Below, piece by piece: positions 28,131-37,946 of a DNA stretch of 64,000 nt; positions within the stretch are counted from its first letter, which is position 1; each line of letters opens with the position of its first letter. Source of the stretch: Campylobacter novaezeelandiae (GTDB lineage Bacteria > Campylobacterota > Campylobacteria > Campylobacterales > Campylobacteraceae); contig NZ_QPGR01000007.1 of NCBI RefSeq assembly GCF_004323845.1, positions 55,548 through 119,547 on the forward strand, in the 5' to 3' direction. Position numbers and translations under genes: made by a program. The notes under the pieces are model-generated. The model did no database searches and was not told the DNA's origin. It saw only the letters and a list, made by a program, of their open reading frames with translations.

Positions 28131-28739
28131 CTAAATTAGTATTTTTTCTTTACATTCTTTTATATATTTTTTAAGATTATCTTCTTTTATAAGAGCCTCT
28201 CTCATACAAATACCGGCTATATTTAAATTCTTAAAATTAAAAATATTATCTAAATTAATACCTCCTATAGCATAAAGAGGAATTTTACTAAATTCAAGCA
28301 AGTCTTTTAAAAATTCTAAACCCCTAGGAGCAAGATCTACTTTGCAAGAACTTCTAAAAATATGCCCTACAAAAGCATAATTTACTTTAAAATTCATAGC
28401 CTCTAAAAGCTCTTCTTTACTATGAACAGAAGTTCCTAAAATATGAAAATATCTAACAATTTTTGGATCTTTTCTTAATAAACTAAGCGGAGCATGAAAA
28501 TATTTATGTCCTAATTTCAAACATTCTCTATCAAAAAAATGCAAAAAACAAGTAACTTTTTCTTTAGCACAAATAGCCAAAACTTCTTTGGCTAAATCAT
28601 AATATTCAAATTCACTAAGATCCTTTTCTCTTAAAACTATAGCATCAACTTTAGCTTTTGCAAGCCTCTCTATATATTTTAAAAAATCACCTTCAACACA
28701 TTTTCTATCACTTATAGCAATAATTTTTTTATTCCACAT
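28131..28739 (-). CDS. thiE: Thiamine-phosphate synthase/TenI-like protein
   Basis: This 202-residue TIM-barrel protein has ThiE/TenI features: KVDAIVLREKDLSEFEY, a pyrophosphate-side loop VGHIFRSSCK, and YAIGGINLDNI near the end. ThiE joins the thiazole and pyrimidine halves of thiamine. The loop after VGHIF differs from the usual GPxxxTxTK, so an atypical ThiE or a TenI-like role is possible. The ATG at 28739 is preferred over a GTG at 28751. The gene overlaps thiH by 11 bases and is the last of the thiazole block. Cj1043c occupies this position in C. jejuni. Confidence 0.75.
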   Translation of the reverse strand: MWNKKIIAISDRKCVEGDFLKYIERLAKAKVDAIVLREKDLSEFEYYDLAKEVLAICAKEKVTCFLHFFDRECLKLGHKYFHAPLSLLRKDPKIVRYFHILGTSVHSKEELLEAMNFKVNYAFVGHIFRSSCKVDLAPRGLEFLKDLLEFSKIPLYAIGGINLDNIFNFKNLNIAGICMREALIKEDNLKKYIKECKEKILI

Positions 28740-29874
28740 AGATACTATCACTCATTACAGCCTGTAAATTTGAATTTTTAAGCATAGTTAAAATTTCATC
28801 TATACTTCTTTTATCCGAAATTTCAAATTGTTCATCTCCTTTTTTATTGCCTTGATGTTCTCCTATTCCTACACTCACCCCAGCACTCATCTTATTGACT
28901 CCAAATTTCACCACCTCATCTCTAAAGCCTTTTCTTTCTCGGCTTGAAATAACAATTGTTGCATAAGGTAAAAAAATTCTATAAGCACAAAGAACTTGAA
29001 AAAGTCTTTTTTCACTCACATCTTTAGAACTAATTTTAGCATTATTAATTATAGGTCTTAAACGTGGAATTGAAATAGAAATTTCAGCGTGTGGATAAAC
29101 TTGTTGTAAAAAATGTGCATGAAGAGCTGTAGCTAAAGCATCTTTTCTAAAATCATCAATGCCTAAAAGCGCTCCAAAAGCAACCCCTCTCATACCTGCC
29201 CTTAAAGCTCTTTCTTGTGCATTAAAACGATAGGAAAAAATGCGTTTTTCGCCATCTAAATGAATTTTAGAATATTTTAAAGGATTATACGTTTCTTGAA
29301 AAATAGTTACATAATCACAACCATTTTCATGTAAAATTTTATATTCATCCTCATTTAAAGCATAAATTTCAACCCCTACAACCTTAAAATATTCTCTAGC
29401 TATTCTGCAAGCACTAGCAATATACTCAACACTTGCATATTCACGCCCTTCGCCGGTTAATATTAAAATTTCTTGCAAACCACTCTTAGCAATTGCTTGC
29501 ATTTCTTTATGAATTTCATCTTTATTAAGTTTAGCTCTTGTGATTTTATTTCCTTTTTGAAAACCACAATAAACACATTTAGAATTGCAATAATTTGACA
29601 AATAAAGCGGAGTAAAAAGAAAAATAGAATTTCCAAAATATTTTTTCTTTAATTTGGCAGATTTTAAAGCAAGTTCTTCTATAAAATTTTCTGCCGCACT
29701 TGAAAGCAGAGCCTTTAAATTTTCTATGTTTAAATGTGTGGAATTTAAAGTATTTTCAACATCTTTAGCACTATATCTACTCTCATCATAATTTTGAACT
29801 TGAGCTAAAACTTTGTCTAAAATTTCGCTTTTTATTTCCTGCATATGAGGCATATACTCCATACAATCTTGCAT
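28729..29874 (-). CDS. thiH: 2-iminoacetate synthase ThiH (radical SAM)
   Basis: ThiH cleaves tyrosine to dehydroglycine and p-cresol, supplying the glycine imine for thiazole formation. The 381-residue protein contains the radical-SAM motif CNSKCVYCGFQKGNKITR. It also has EILILTGEGREYASVEYI and the conserved TIFQETYNPLKYSKIHLDGEKR block. RAGMRGVAFGALLGIDDFRKD and GVSVGIGEHQ follow. It lies 3 bases downstream of thiG and overlaps the thiE-like gene. The oxygen sensitivity of this enzyme suits a microaerophile. Confidence 0.95.
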   Translation of the reverse strand: MQDCMEYMPHMQEIKSEILDKVLAQVQNYDESRYSAKDVENTLNSTHLNIENLKALLSSAAENFIEELALKSAKLKKKYFGNSIFLFTPLYLSNYCNSKCVYCGFQKGNKITRAKLNKDEIHKEMQAIAKSGLQEILILTGEGREYASVEYIASACRIAREYFKVVGVEIYALNEDEYKILHENGCDYVTIFQETYNPLKYSKIHLDGEKRIFSYRFNAQERALRAGMRGVAFGALLGIDDFRKDALATALHAHFLQQVYPHAEISISIPRLRPIINNAKISSKDVSEKRLFQVLCAYRIFLPYATIVISSRERKGFRDEVVKFGVNKMSAGVSVGIGEHQGNKKGDEQFEISDKRSIDEILTMLKNSNLQAVMSDSIYVE

Positions 29875-29877
29875 TCA

Positions 29878-30645
29878 TCAATCCCTTAAAAAGCCTGTTA
29901 GCGGAGAACTTGCTTTAGCTTCGCTTACACTTGCTAGACCTGCTAAAAAAGCACTCCTTCCAGCTTTTATAGCCTGTGAAAAAGCTCTTGCCATTAAAGC
30001 AATGTCTTTTGCCTCAGCTATAGCTGTATTTATCATCACTGCACTAACCCCCATTTGCATAGCTTCACAAGCTTGTGCAGGAGTTCCAATACCTGCATCT
30101 ACAATGATAGGCAAATTGATTTCATTAAGCAAAATTTGTATAAATTCCTTAGCGCACAAACCCTTATTGCTTCCAATAGGTGCAGCTAAAGGCATAATAG
30201 CTGCTGCTCCTGCATCTCTCATAGCTCTAGCCGCATAAAGATCAGCATGCATATAAGGTAAAGGCGTAAAACCCTCTTTAGTTAAAAGCTCGCAAGCCTT
30301 AGTGGTTTCATAATTATCAGGTAATAAATACTTGCTATCACTTATAACTTCTATCTTTATAAGCTCTCCACAGCCAAGCTCTCTTGAAAGTCTTGCTATA
30401 CGCAAAGCTTCATTAGCATTTCTTGCGCCTGAAGTATTGGGCAAAAGCGTGATATTTTTAGGAATAAAATCAAGTATATTTTCAACATTTCCTGTATAAG
30501 CTCTTCTTAAAGCTAGGGTGATAATTTCTGCTTTTGCCTCATCAATGGCTGATTTTATAAGATCGAGTGAAAATTTACCTGAGCCTAGTATAAAACGACT
30601 TTGAAATTCATATTTTCCTATCTTTAAAATATCATTCATGATCAT
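29878..30645 (-). CDS. thiG: Thiazole synthase ThiG
   Basis: ThiG condenses deoxyxylulose phosphate, dehydroglycine and ThiS thiocarboxylate into the thiazole ring. The 255-residue TIM-barrel protein has FQSRFILGSGKF, LPNTSGARNANEALRIARL, PLAAPIGSNKGL, IIVDAGIGTPAQACEAMQMG and the C-terminal AGLASVSEAKASSPLTGFL, all typical. It overlaps thiF by 14 bases if the ATG at 30645 is used. The in-frame ATG at 30639 is an equally possible start. Confidence 0.95.
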   Translation of the reverse strand: MIMNDILKIGKYEFQSRFILGSGKFSLDLIKSAIDEAKAEIITLALRRAYTGNVENILDFIPKNITLLPNTSGARNANEALRIARLSRELGCGELIKIEVISDSKYLLPDNYETTKACELLTKEGFTPLPYMHADLYAARAMRDAGAAAIMPLAAPIGSNKGLCAKEFIQILLNEINLPIIVDAGIGTPAQACEAMQMGVSAVMINTAIAEAKDIALMARAFSQAIKAGRSAFLAGLASVSEAKASSPLTGFLRD

Positions 30646-31438
30646 TTCTCGCTAAAAGTTCTAAAACTAAATTAGCTTGATGAGCTGCACAAATATTTAC
30701 ACGTGGTGCCATAAGCCCATTGCCCACTTTAGCTCCATTTATCAAATCTCCACAAACATAGAAATTTTGTGCTATCTTTCTTGTTTGTATGCTATTGCTA
30801 TCTCCATATCCTGCAAGTCCTGAAGCACAAATTAAAGTAGCATCCTTATAAAATCTATGAAAATTTTGTGCTATCATAGCCTTTGCAAGTGCAGTATCAA
30901 AAGCCTCGCAAACTATATTTATACCTTTAAATAAATATTCTAAATTACTCTCGTCTATTTTTAGTGTGCAAATTTCAATACTAATATAAGGATTTATCTC
31001 ATTAATTTGCTCTTTTAAAGCTTCGGTTTTAAATTTGCCTAAATCACTCACACGATATGCTTGACGATTAAGATTGCTAGGTTCTACTACATCAAAATCT
31101 ATAAGTTTCAAACTTCCTATGCCACTACGCGCAAGCATTATAGCTATATGCGATCCAAGCCCCCCAAGCCCACATACTGCTACACTTGCTTTTTTAAGTT
31201 TATCATGAAGTTTTGGCGTATGACGCGATCTCATCATAGCATCTAAGGCATCTTTGGGCGGCATAACATTTTTTTCTATGCAAAAAAGCTCATCATTTTC
31301 ATTTAAATTTAAATTTTCCTTTGTCGCAAAGCCATTTACTATCCATACATCACTTTCATTTTTACTCACGCTTTGAAAAAAATCTAAAGTGTTTTTATGC
31401 TCTGTTTCTAAAAACTCACCATTGAATTTAACTCTCAT
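30632..31438 (-). CDS. thiF: ThiF-type adenylyltransferase with N-terminal ubiquitin-like domain
   Basis: ThiF adenylates the C-terminal glycine of ThiS. This 268-residue version starts with a small beta-grasp domain (residues 1-60, ending in NENDELFCIEK) resembling ThiS itself. The E1-like Rossmann domain follows: VAVCGLGGLGSHIAIML, LIDFDVVEPSNLNRQ, and YVCGDL near the end. The two CxxC zinc pairs of canonical ThiF/MoeB are absent. The ATG at 31438 shares a base with the thiS stop (TGATG). The sequence coding for the ThiS Gly-Gly end, GGGGGAGG, doubles as its ribosome-binding site. Confidence 0.9.
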   Translation of the reverse strand: MRVKFNGEFLETEHKNTLDFFQSVSKNESDVWIVNGFATKENLNLNENDELFCIEKNVMPPKDALDAMMRSRHTPKLHDKLKKASVAVCGLGGLGSHIAIMLARSGIGSLKLIDFDVVEPSNLNRQAYRVSDLGKFKTEALKEQINEINPYISIEICTLKIDESNLEYLFKGINIVCEAFDTALAKAMIAQNFHRFYKDATLICASGLAGYGDSNSIQTRKIAQNFYVCGDLINGAKVGNGLMAPRVNICAAHQANLVLELLARNDHE

Positions 31439-31629
31439 CAACCTCCCCCTACAAAACTTACGATTTCAGCTTTATCATTTTCTTTTAAAATCAAATTTTC
31501 AAATTCGCTTTTAGACACGATTTCTCCATTTAATTCTAAGGCAATAAATTCAGCTTTTAAGCCTTTTTCTTTGAGAAAATCCATAAATTTAAGCTCTTTA
31601 AAATCGAGTTTTTCTCCATTGATAATCAT
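31438..31629 (-). CDS. thiS: Sulfur carrier protein ThiS
   Basis: ThiS is a 63-residue ubiquitin-like protein whose C-terminal glycine is converted to a thiocarboxylate that donates sulfur to thiazole. It ends in EIVSFVGGG, the expected Gly-Gly tail. It heads thiS-thiF-thiG-thiH-thiE and lies 55 bases downstream of dapE, on the same strand. A short spacer of this kind suggests either read-through from dapE or a local promoter. Confidence 0.93.
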   Translation of the reverse strand: MIINGEKLDFKELKFMDFLKEKGLKAEFIALELNGEIVSKSEFENLILKENDKAEIVSFVGGG

Positions 31630-31684
31630 TTTAACTCTTTTAATCCTTATAAATAATCTTTAACTTAACAAATAAATATTATTT

Positions 31685-32782
31685 TTAAAAATTCTCTACA
31701 AAATCTTTATAAATTAAGCAAAGCTTTTCAAATTCTTCTACGCTTACTCTTTCATTTACAGCGTGGATTGTATCATTACGCACACCAAATTCACATACGC
31801 TTACACCAAACTCAGCTAAAAATCTTGCATCACTTGTGCCACCTTTGGTATTAAATTTTGGAACTTGAGAAGTGATTTTTTGAACACTTTGATTAATTTT
31901 TTGAACAATTTTATTATCACTTTTGGTTAAAAAAGGTTTGGAGCTTTGACTTATCTTAAACTCATAGTTTAACCCTTCACAAATTTTTTCTACATAAGCT
32001 TTAACATCATCTACATTTGTATCTAATGAATTTCTAACATTAAACATAATTTTTAAATCATTTGGTGTTACATTACTAACTTCTAATCCTCCTCTAATAT
32101 CTGTAATAACAATCTTTGAAGGATCAAATTCAGCACTTCCAGGATCTAGATCAAATCCAGCTAAAAATTTTAAAACTGGAGCAAAATCGTGTATAGGGTT
32201 AATGCATTTTTCAGGGTAAGCCACATGCCCTTGTTTGCCTTTTATAATAAGCGTTGCATTAATAGATCCACGACGCCCTATTTTAATAGTATCGCCAAAA
32301 TGTTTATCACTGGTTGGTTCTCCTACCAAAGCAAAATCAGGCAAAAGATCTTTTTCTTTCATAAAATTAAGAAGCTCCAAAGTTCCATATCTTGCCTCGC
32401 CTTCTTCATCACTTGTAAGCATTAAAGAAAGTCTTGAGCCATTAAATTTAGCTTCTTTTAAAGCATACACAAAAGCAGCCACGCCACTTTTCATATCTTG
32501 CGCTCCCCTTGCATAGATAAAACCATCTTTTTCTATAGGTTTAAAAGGATCATTTTGCCAACCTTCTCCTGCAGGAACAACATCTATATGCCCACAAAAA
32601 GCTAAATGCTCGCCTTCATCTTTAAATTTTTTTGTAAGCAAAAGATTTTTGATACCTTCTTTTTCTATAAAAAAAGCTTCAAACTCGCTTAACTCCAAAG
32701 CGATAAAATTTAAAGCTCCATCATCTTTTGGTGTGATAGATTTAAATTTTAAAAGTTCTATTAAAAATTCTTTTGCATTCAT
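31685..32782 (-). CDS. dapE: Succinyl-diaminopimelate desuccinylase DapE
   Basis: DapE is a zinc peptidase-family enzyme making L,L-diaminopimelate for lysine and peptidoglycan. The 365-residue protein has the metal-binding blocks [48 protein letters not shown] and [20 protein letters not shown], with [14 protein letters not shown] near the C-terminus. All expected His, Asp and Glu ligands are visible. It lies 3 bases downstream of the LysE-family gene. Equivalent to Cj1048c. Confidence 0.95.
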   Translation of the reverse strand: MNAKEFLIELLKFKSITPKDDGALNFIALELSEFEAFFIEKEGIKNLLLTKKFKDEGEHLAFCGHIDVVPAGEGWQNDPFKPIEKDGFIYARGAQDMKSGVAAFVYALKEAKFNGSRLSLMLTSDEEGEARYGTLELLNFMKEKDLLPDFALVGEPTSDKHFGDTIKIGRRGSINATLIIKGKQGHVAYPEKCINPIHDFAPVLKFLAGFDLDPGSAEFDPSKIVITDIRGGLEVSNVTPNDLKIMFNVRNSLDTNVDDVKAYVEKICEGLNYEFKISQSSKPFLTKSDNKIVQKINQSVQKITSQVPKFNTKGGTSDARFLAEFGVSVCEFGVRNDTIHAVNERVSVEEFEKLCLIYKDFVENF

Positions 32783-32785
32783 TTT

Positions 32786-33385
32786 TTATCCTATAAAAGT
32801 TTTATAAAGTAAATTTATAGCAAAATACTCTATGATTAGAGCTGAAATAATATTGATAAATTTAATAATCCTTGCACTAAAAAAATCCTTATATCTTGCT
32901 ACAAAAAAAGATAGAGCAAAGATCCAAGAAAGTATAGCCACAATAAGACCAATTACCATAGCATTAGGATGACTTTCTTTTATGGCAATACCTGCAACAC
33001 TAAGCCAAAATCCTATTACAAAAGGATTTAAACCATTTAAAAATACACCCTTTAAATAACTTTTAAACAAATTTTCTTTAAATTCTACATTTTTTAAATT
33101 TAAATCTTTATTTTTTTTCACAAGCATCAAAAAAGCCATATAGCTTAAAAAAACAAATCCAAATACAGCTAAAACCTTCATAAATATCGCATTGTCCAAA
33201 AAGCCAATAAGTCCAAATTTTAAAAGAAAGAAATAAAGCATATCAACACTAAAAGCACCAAGGCCTACAGCTAAAGAATTTTTAAAAACCCTAAGAGCAT
33301 AAGTTAAAATCAAAATATTTACAGGTCCAAAAGGAACGCTTACGCCAAAACCTAAAATCATCCCATTTAACAAAGAATCAAACAT
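32786..33385 (-). CDS. LysE/RhtB-family membrane transporter
   Basis: This 199-residue protein has about six transmembrane helices. The N-terminal LGFGVSVPFGPVNILILTYAL matches the LysE/RhtB signature (G-x-GPG-like region, here PFGPVN). Members export amino acids such as lysine, threonine or homoserine. The substrate here is unknown. Its start overlaps the last base of the sirtuin gene, and dapE follows after 3 bases. Position matches Cj1049c. Confidence 0.82.
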   Translation of the reverse strand: MFDSLLNGMILGFGVSVPFGPVNILILTYALRVFKNSLAVGLGAFSVDMLYFFLLKFGLIGFLDNAIFMKVLAVFGFVFLSYMAFLMLVKKNKDLNLKNVEFKENLFKSYLKGVFLNGLNPFVIGFWLSVAGIAIKESHPNAMVIGLIVAILSWIFALSFFVARYKDFFSARIIKFINIISALIIEYFAINLLYKTFIG

Positions 33386-34080
33386 TAGCTATCTTTCATA
33401 AATTCATCTATATCTTGTGTTATCTTATCAATAGCACTTAAGACATTTTCTATATAAATTTTATCAAAAAACGTCTCTAAATTTTCATCCTTTTCATAGA
33501 TATTTAAAATGCTTTTTTCACACATTCTTGCATACTCACCCACGGGCAAAACAGCTCCGCTTGTGCCTATGCTTATAAAAAGTGAAGTTTGACTTAAAAG
33601 AGAGTAAAGTGTGTTATAAGCTGGGGCTGCTTCTTCAAACATAACGATACTATGCCTTAAATTTTCACTTTTGCATTTGGGGCATTTTTTATTTGCCATT
33701 AAATTATAAGCTATATTAAAAATTTCACCACATTTTAAACAACGAAGTTCAGGCAAAAAGCCATGTAAATGAATGACTTCTTTACATCCTGCACGTTCTA
33801 GCAAATCATCTACATTTTGCGTGATGACAAAAAGATTTTTACCCCATTTTTCTTTTAATTTAGCAATTTGTTTATGAGCATAATTTGGCTTTACATTTGC
33901 AAGCTCTAGACGTCTTGCATCATAAAAATCAAGTACTTTTTTGGGATTTTTTCTAAAGCCTGTCGCAGAGCAAATTTCCATCACATCATACTCATCCCAA
34001 AGCCCACTATTATCTCTAAAAGTTTTAAGCCCACTTGGAGCACTAAGCCCAGCTCCACTTAATATCATAATGTTTTTCAT
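33385..34080 (-). CDS. cobB: Sir2-family NAD-dependent protein deacylase
   Basis: This 231-residue sirtuin removes acyl groups from lysines at the expense of NAD. It has the NAD-binding GAGLSAPSGLKTFRD, VITQNVDDLLERAG and the catalytic histidine in VIHLHGF. The structural zinc cysteines are CLKCGEIF and CPKCKS, and FISIGTSGAVLPVGEYA follows. The Ala-x-x-Leu-Glu-Leu segment near DARRLELANVKPN, with Tyr and Arg, is the pattern of class III desuccinylases (YDARR). Symbol by family; matches Cj1050c. Confidence 0.9.
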   Translation of the reverse strand: MKNIMILSGAGLSAPSGLKTFRDNSGLWDEYDVMEICSATGFRKNPKKVLDFYDARRLELANVKPNYAHKQIAKLKEKWGKNLFVITQNVDDLLERAGCKEVIHLHGFLPELRCLKCGEIFNIAYNLMANKKCPKCKSENLRHSIVMFEEAAPAYNTLYSLLSQTSLFISIGTSGAVLPVGEYARMCEKSILNIYEKDENLETFFDKIYIENVLSAIDKITQDIDEFMKDS

Positions 34081-34122
34081 CGCTAAACCTTATAAAATTT
34101 ATGAAGTTTAGCGAAAAATGCT

Positions 34123-37100
34123 TTAAGAAAATAAATATTTTTGCAAGATTTTTTCTTTTTCTTTTTCTAATTTACTAAGCTCTATTTTATTCTCATTGAC
34201 TTTTTTCTCAATCTTATCAATTATATCTACTATTTTATCTTGAAAATCTAGAGAAGGAAGTTTAACTCTTAATGATCTTATTCTATCTATTGAAGCTCTA
34301 AGTTTTCTTGAAAATCCTTGTTTTTTACCAGCTTCATTTAAAATGAAACTTATATATTTAACATTTAATTTTGCATCATTAACTCTCAATACTCCACAAT
34401 GATCAGTTGGATAAAACTTTTTGTTTTTTGGCATAAAACTCACCATCCAATCTCCATCTATACCCCATAAAACAGAATCACTATCATAATCTGGTAAGAT
34501 TTCTTTATCAATAAATCCAAATATCTCTAACACATTTGCACTATAAACAGGAATTTTCCCATCTTCAAGCAAATCACTATTTAAAATTCTCTTTCCAATA
34601 CTTAATTTGAAAATTGGATTTGACAAAGAATATTCTTTAATTGTTTTATTAAATGATGATAAAAATTTATTATCTAAATTTATTTTACACAAATTATTAA
34701 TTTTATCTAAAATAGAATTTAGTTCATACTCTTGATTATCCTCTATAATACCGCATTTTTGAAGTATTGCTTTGATTAGATTTTGATACTCTTTTATACT
34801 CAAACTTAAAGTATTATACTGCTCTTCTATTTTTTCACACTCTGCAACAATCTGTTTTTGAATTTCAAATGGTGGAAGCGGGATTTTTAAAGATTTTAAT
34901 TCAGTTTTTTGCAAATGCCTTAATCCACTCCCTTTAAACAAAAAGCAATTAATGAAATTTTCTAGTTGTTTTAATAAAATATATAAAAAATATGTATCAA
35001 TATAATTTTCATTTTTACTTTTTAATGTATATGTATCAGTTGAATAAGAACTTTTACCATTATAAAATTGAACTATTGCATTCCCACCAGTAGATAAAAA
35101 TATATTTTTTCCTTTAATAAGATATTTGTCATAACGATAGACATTTGTACCACTTGTAAAAAAAGGATATTTTCCGGTTATATTTTCTTTTGCCTCTCTA
35201 ACTTGAATTTTGGACTTTAAATTATCGACTATTATATCCCCTAATCTCACCAATTCATACTTAGAATTTGCAAAAGGATTAGACATTTCATTTTGCATTA
35301 AATTATTAGGATTTAAACTTATAGCTTTATTAAATTCCACTTTTTCAAAGTCTATCATATCAATAAGTCTTGCTTTACTAGCATAACTTTGCAAATCTTT
35401 TGGTATATCATTAAGAGTTTTTAAAAAAGCATTATGAATTAAAGTATTAAGCTTAGTCTCATTTTGCGGATTATCTCTTTCAAAAAGTGGGCTAAGATAA
35501 GGCTTGTGTAATTCTTTTAAACCTTCATCGCCTTTTCTATTGCTCCACTCATAGCCCAAAAATTTCTTTTGTTTTTTTATATCGCTTGGGGATTTTATGA
35601 TTAAAACTTCTTGATTAAGACTTAAGCAAAAATAAAGCAATTTATCCTTTTCGATTGCCTGAGCATAGGCTAAAAAGGCTTTATCTTCTAAACTTTTTTT
35701 ATCTTTACTTTCTTTATAAATTTTAGATTCTTTAAGTTTTTTATAATCACTTGTTTGCTCAAATGCATTGCGATAATCTTTAAAGACTTCTAGCTCTGCA
35801 AGTTTAGAATCTAAGTTGCCATTTAAAAAATTTTCATAAAGCTCTTTATCAAATTTTCTAAAATCACAATACGCAGCTAGATAATTTTGAGAAAAGTTTT
35901 CATTGTCTTTTAAATTTTCAGCTTCTATACGCTCTTTGATTAAGCTATAATCTTGAGAAATTGATTCGTTTTCTTGCTTAAAAGTTTCTTTTTTACGTAA
36001 AAATAAAATAATTGTATTTGTCCCAGTCGCTCCAAAAGTGCAGCTTCCAAGTTCAACAATAGCAATAAAATCAAAATTTTGAAACAATATTTCTCTTGTA
36101 TTTTTATAAATAGAATCCTTATTTAAAATAGAGCTTGGCAAAATAATTGCAGCTTTTGCATTATCTTTTAAAATTTGATTTGCTCTTTCTATGAAAAAAC
36201 ATTCAATAGCATTATTTGTTTCTATGTTTATATCATCATTAAAAAGTTTATAAGTGTTTTTAGATTTATTACTTAAGGTTTCTAAAAATCCTTTTACAGA
36301 ATAAGGTGGATTTGCTATAAGTAAATCAAAACTATTAGATTCTATTTGTGGTTTTGCTTTTTCTCCTTCTAGGTTGTTCGTATTTGCTAGTTCAAAAGAA
36401 GCAAGTGTATCAGCGTATAAAATATTGATTTCATTTTGCCCATACATTGCACTTGAAACCTTAGAAACCTTACTTAAACGATATTCTTTTTCAATACCAT
36501 AAATATTTTTATAATGCTCTTTTAATTCTTCTTCTGCTAAATATCGCTTAAGCTCATTAGCATAGGTATTTAAAAAATGTCCAGCACCACAAGCATAATC
36601 AATCACTTTTAAAGCTTTAGAATTTTCGCTTAACATTGTTTGAAGTGGTAAAGAATACACAACAAATTCACAAATTTGTATAGGCGTAAAAAACTGACCT
36701 TCATCTTGCTTCATACCTTTTTGCAAAAAAAGTTCAAAAAGATTACCTAAAAATTGATTGGTAGAATTTTGAGTAAGTTTATAATTTGTAAAAAGTTCTA
36801 CTATTTCCTTTAATACAAGTGCGTTTTTTAAGAATAATTCTTTATTATGCACTTCTAAAAATGCAAAATCATTATTAGAATAAAATTTTAATTCTTTAAT
36901 ATAATTTTGCATTACTTCTTTTAAAGTTTTTGTTTTTAGTTGTTTAAAATCCTTTTCTATATCTTCATTGGATACAAAGGTGATTTTTTCTCCTAAGAAT
37001 TCTCCCATAGCTTCTTTATAAAGCCACATTAATCTATCTTGCATATTTGCATAAGTATCTGCCATTACACCAAAATATCCAAATTTGAGATTGTTTTTAT

Positions 37101-37938
37101 TAAAAGTTTCATCATAAATTTTACAAAGAAAAATATTTACAAGTTTATCGAAAGCATTTTCCTTGCCTGATATATTATGCTTGCGTAAAATTTTTGCAAA
37201 TTCGTGATATTTACCTTCTTCTTTAAGCTCTTTAAGATTATCAAAAGTTGGAGTTATTTCTAAAATTTTATAAGCATTGACATTAACCTCAAAAATACCT
37301 TGTTCAAAATATTGTAGTTCATAACTTTCTTTCCAAGCTTTAAAAAGTTCTATATTGTTATTAGCTTTTTGATAAGAATTTTGTAATTCTTTTTCTTTTA
37401 AATATTCCTCATTATCAAAAACTTGTATGATATAGTTTTTATATTCTAGCTTATCACTAAAATCACTTGTGTAAAGACAAAGATATTTTACACCTTTTTC
37501 TTGCTGAAGATAAGAAAAAAGTTGGCCGCCATCTTCTTGCATTCTAGTCCATTCTTTTACAAATTCGCTATTTTTAGAATCTGTAGTTTTACATTCAATG
37601 AACAAATAAGGATTATTTTCATTATCCTTTACTAAAATATCAGCCCTACCACCTTTTTTATCCCTGCCAAGATTCCATTTTGGTTCTAACTCTAAATGTT
37701 CAGCCTTATAACCTTTTTCTAAAAGTCTATGCACACATTCAAAAACTACAAAATTTTCAGGGTGTGAAAAATTAGAAGTGGTTTTATCATGAATCTTAAT
37801 TTCTTTTGGGTAAATAATATTTTTATTTTTAAAATCTATAGAAAGTGTATATTTGCCAATTCTTTTTATATAAATTTCATCTTGCTCTAAAAAATTTAAA
37901 CTCTCTAAAATTTCCTTTAAGTTATCTTTTGTGATCAT
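34123..37938 (-). CDS. CjeI-like type II restriction-modification fusion protein
   Basis: This single 1271-residue polypeptide combines nuclease, methyltransferase and specificity domains. An N-terminal PD-(D/E)xK nuclease is seen at Asp100 with Glu115-x-Lys117 (FIECKTT). The N6-adenine methyltransferase has QFFTP (415-419), the SAM loop VIDYACGAGHF (445-455) and catalytic NPPY (543-546). Two type-I-like target recognition regions follow. Each ends in a long helical spacer (LPPFEIQKQIVAECEKIEEQ and LPSLDFQDKIVDIIDKIEKK), suggesting a split recognition sequence. The reading frame is intact. It sits between mutS2 and sir2 like Cj1051c (CjeI). The actual target cannot be read from sequence, because recognition domains differ between strains. 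Confidence 0.9.
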   Translation of the reverse strand: MITKDNLKEILESLNFLEQDEIYIKRIGKYTLSIDFKNKNIIYPKEIKIHDKTTSNFSHPENFVVFECVHRLLEKGYKAEHLELEPKWNLGRDKKGGRADILVKDNENNPYLFIECKTTDSKNSEFVKEWTRMQEDGGQLFSYLQQEKGVKYLCLYTSDFSDKLEYKNYIIQVFDNEEYLKEKELQNSYQKANNNIELFKAWKESYELQYFEQGIFEVNVNAYKILEITPTFDNLKELKEEGKYHEFAKILRKHNISGKENAFDKLVNIFLCKIYDETFNKNNLKFGYFGVMADTYANMQDRLMWLYKEAMGEFLGEKITFVSNEDIEKDFKQLKTKTLKEVMQNYIKELKFYSNNDFAFLEVHNKELFLKNALVLKEIVELFTNYKLTQNSTNQFLGNLFELFLQKGMKQDEGQFFTPIQICEFVVYSLPLQTMLSENSKALKVIDYACGAGHFLNTYANELKRYLAEEELKEHYKNIYGIEKEYRLSKVSKVSSAMYGQNEINILYADTLASFELANTNNLEGEKAKPQIESNSFDLLIANPPYSVKGFLETLSNKSKNTYKLFNDDINIETNNAIECFFIERANQILKDNAKAAIILPSSILNKDSIYKNTREILFQNFDFIAIVELGSCTFGATGTNTIILFLRKKETFKQENESISQDYSLIKERIEAENLKDNENFSQNYLAAYCDFRKFDKELYENFLNGNLDSKLAELEVFKDYRNAFEQTSDYKKLKESKIYKESKDKKSLEDKAFLAYAQAIEKDKLLYFCLSLNQEVLIIKSPSDIKKQKKFLGYEWSNRKGDEGLKELHKPYLSPLFERDNPQNETKLNTLIHNAFLKTLNDIPKDLQSYASKARLIDMIDFEKVEFNKAISLNPNNLMQNEMSNPFANSKYELVRLGDIIVDNLKSKIQVREAKENITGKYPFFTSGTNVYRYDKYLIKGKNIFLSTGGNAIVQFYNGKSSYSTDTYTLKSKNENYIDTYFLYILLKQLENFINCFLFKGSGLRHLQKTELKSLKIPLPPFEIQKQIVAECEKIEEQYNTLSLSIKEYQNLIKAILQKCGIIEDNQEYELNSILDKINNLCKINLDNKFLSSFNKTIKEYSLSNPIFKLSIGKRILNSDLLEDGKIPVYSANVLEIFGFIDKEILPDYDSDSVLWGIDGDWMVSFMPKNKKFYPTDHCGVLRVNDAKLNVKYISFILNEAGKKQGFSRKLRASIDRIRSLRVKLPSLDFQDKIVDIIDKIEKKVNENKIELSKLEKEKEKILQKYLFS

Positions 37939-37946
37939 CTCTATCC

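Noticed and set aside
31156-31163. Run of six C in thiF
   Set aside because: It encodes the conserved GLGGLG loop on the minus strand; normal codon use.
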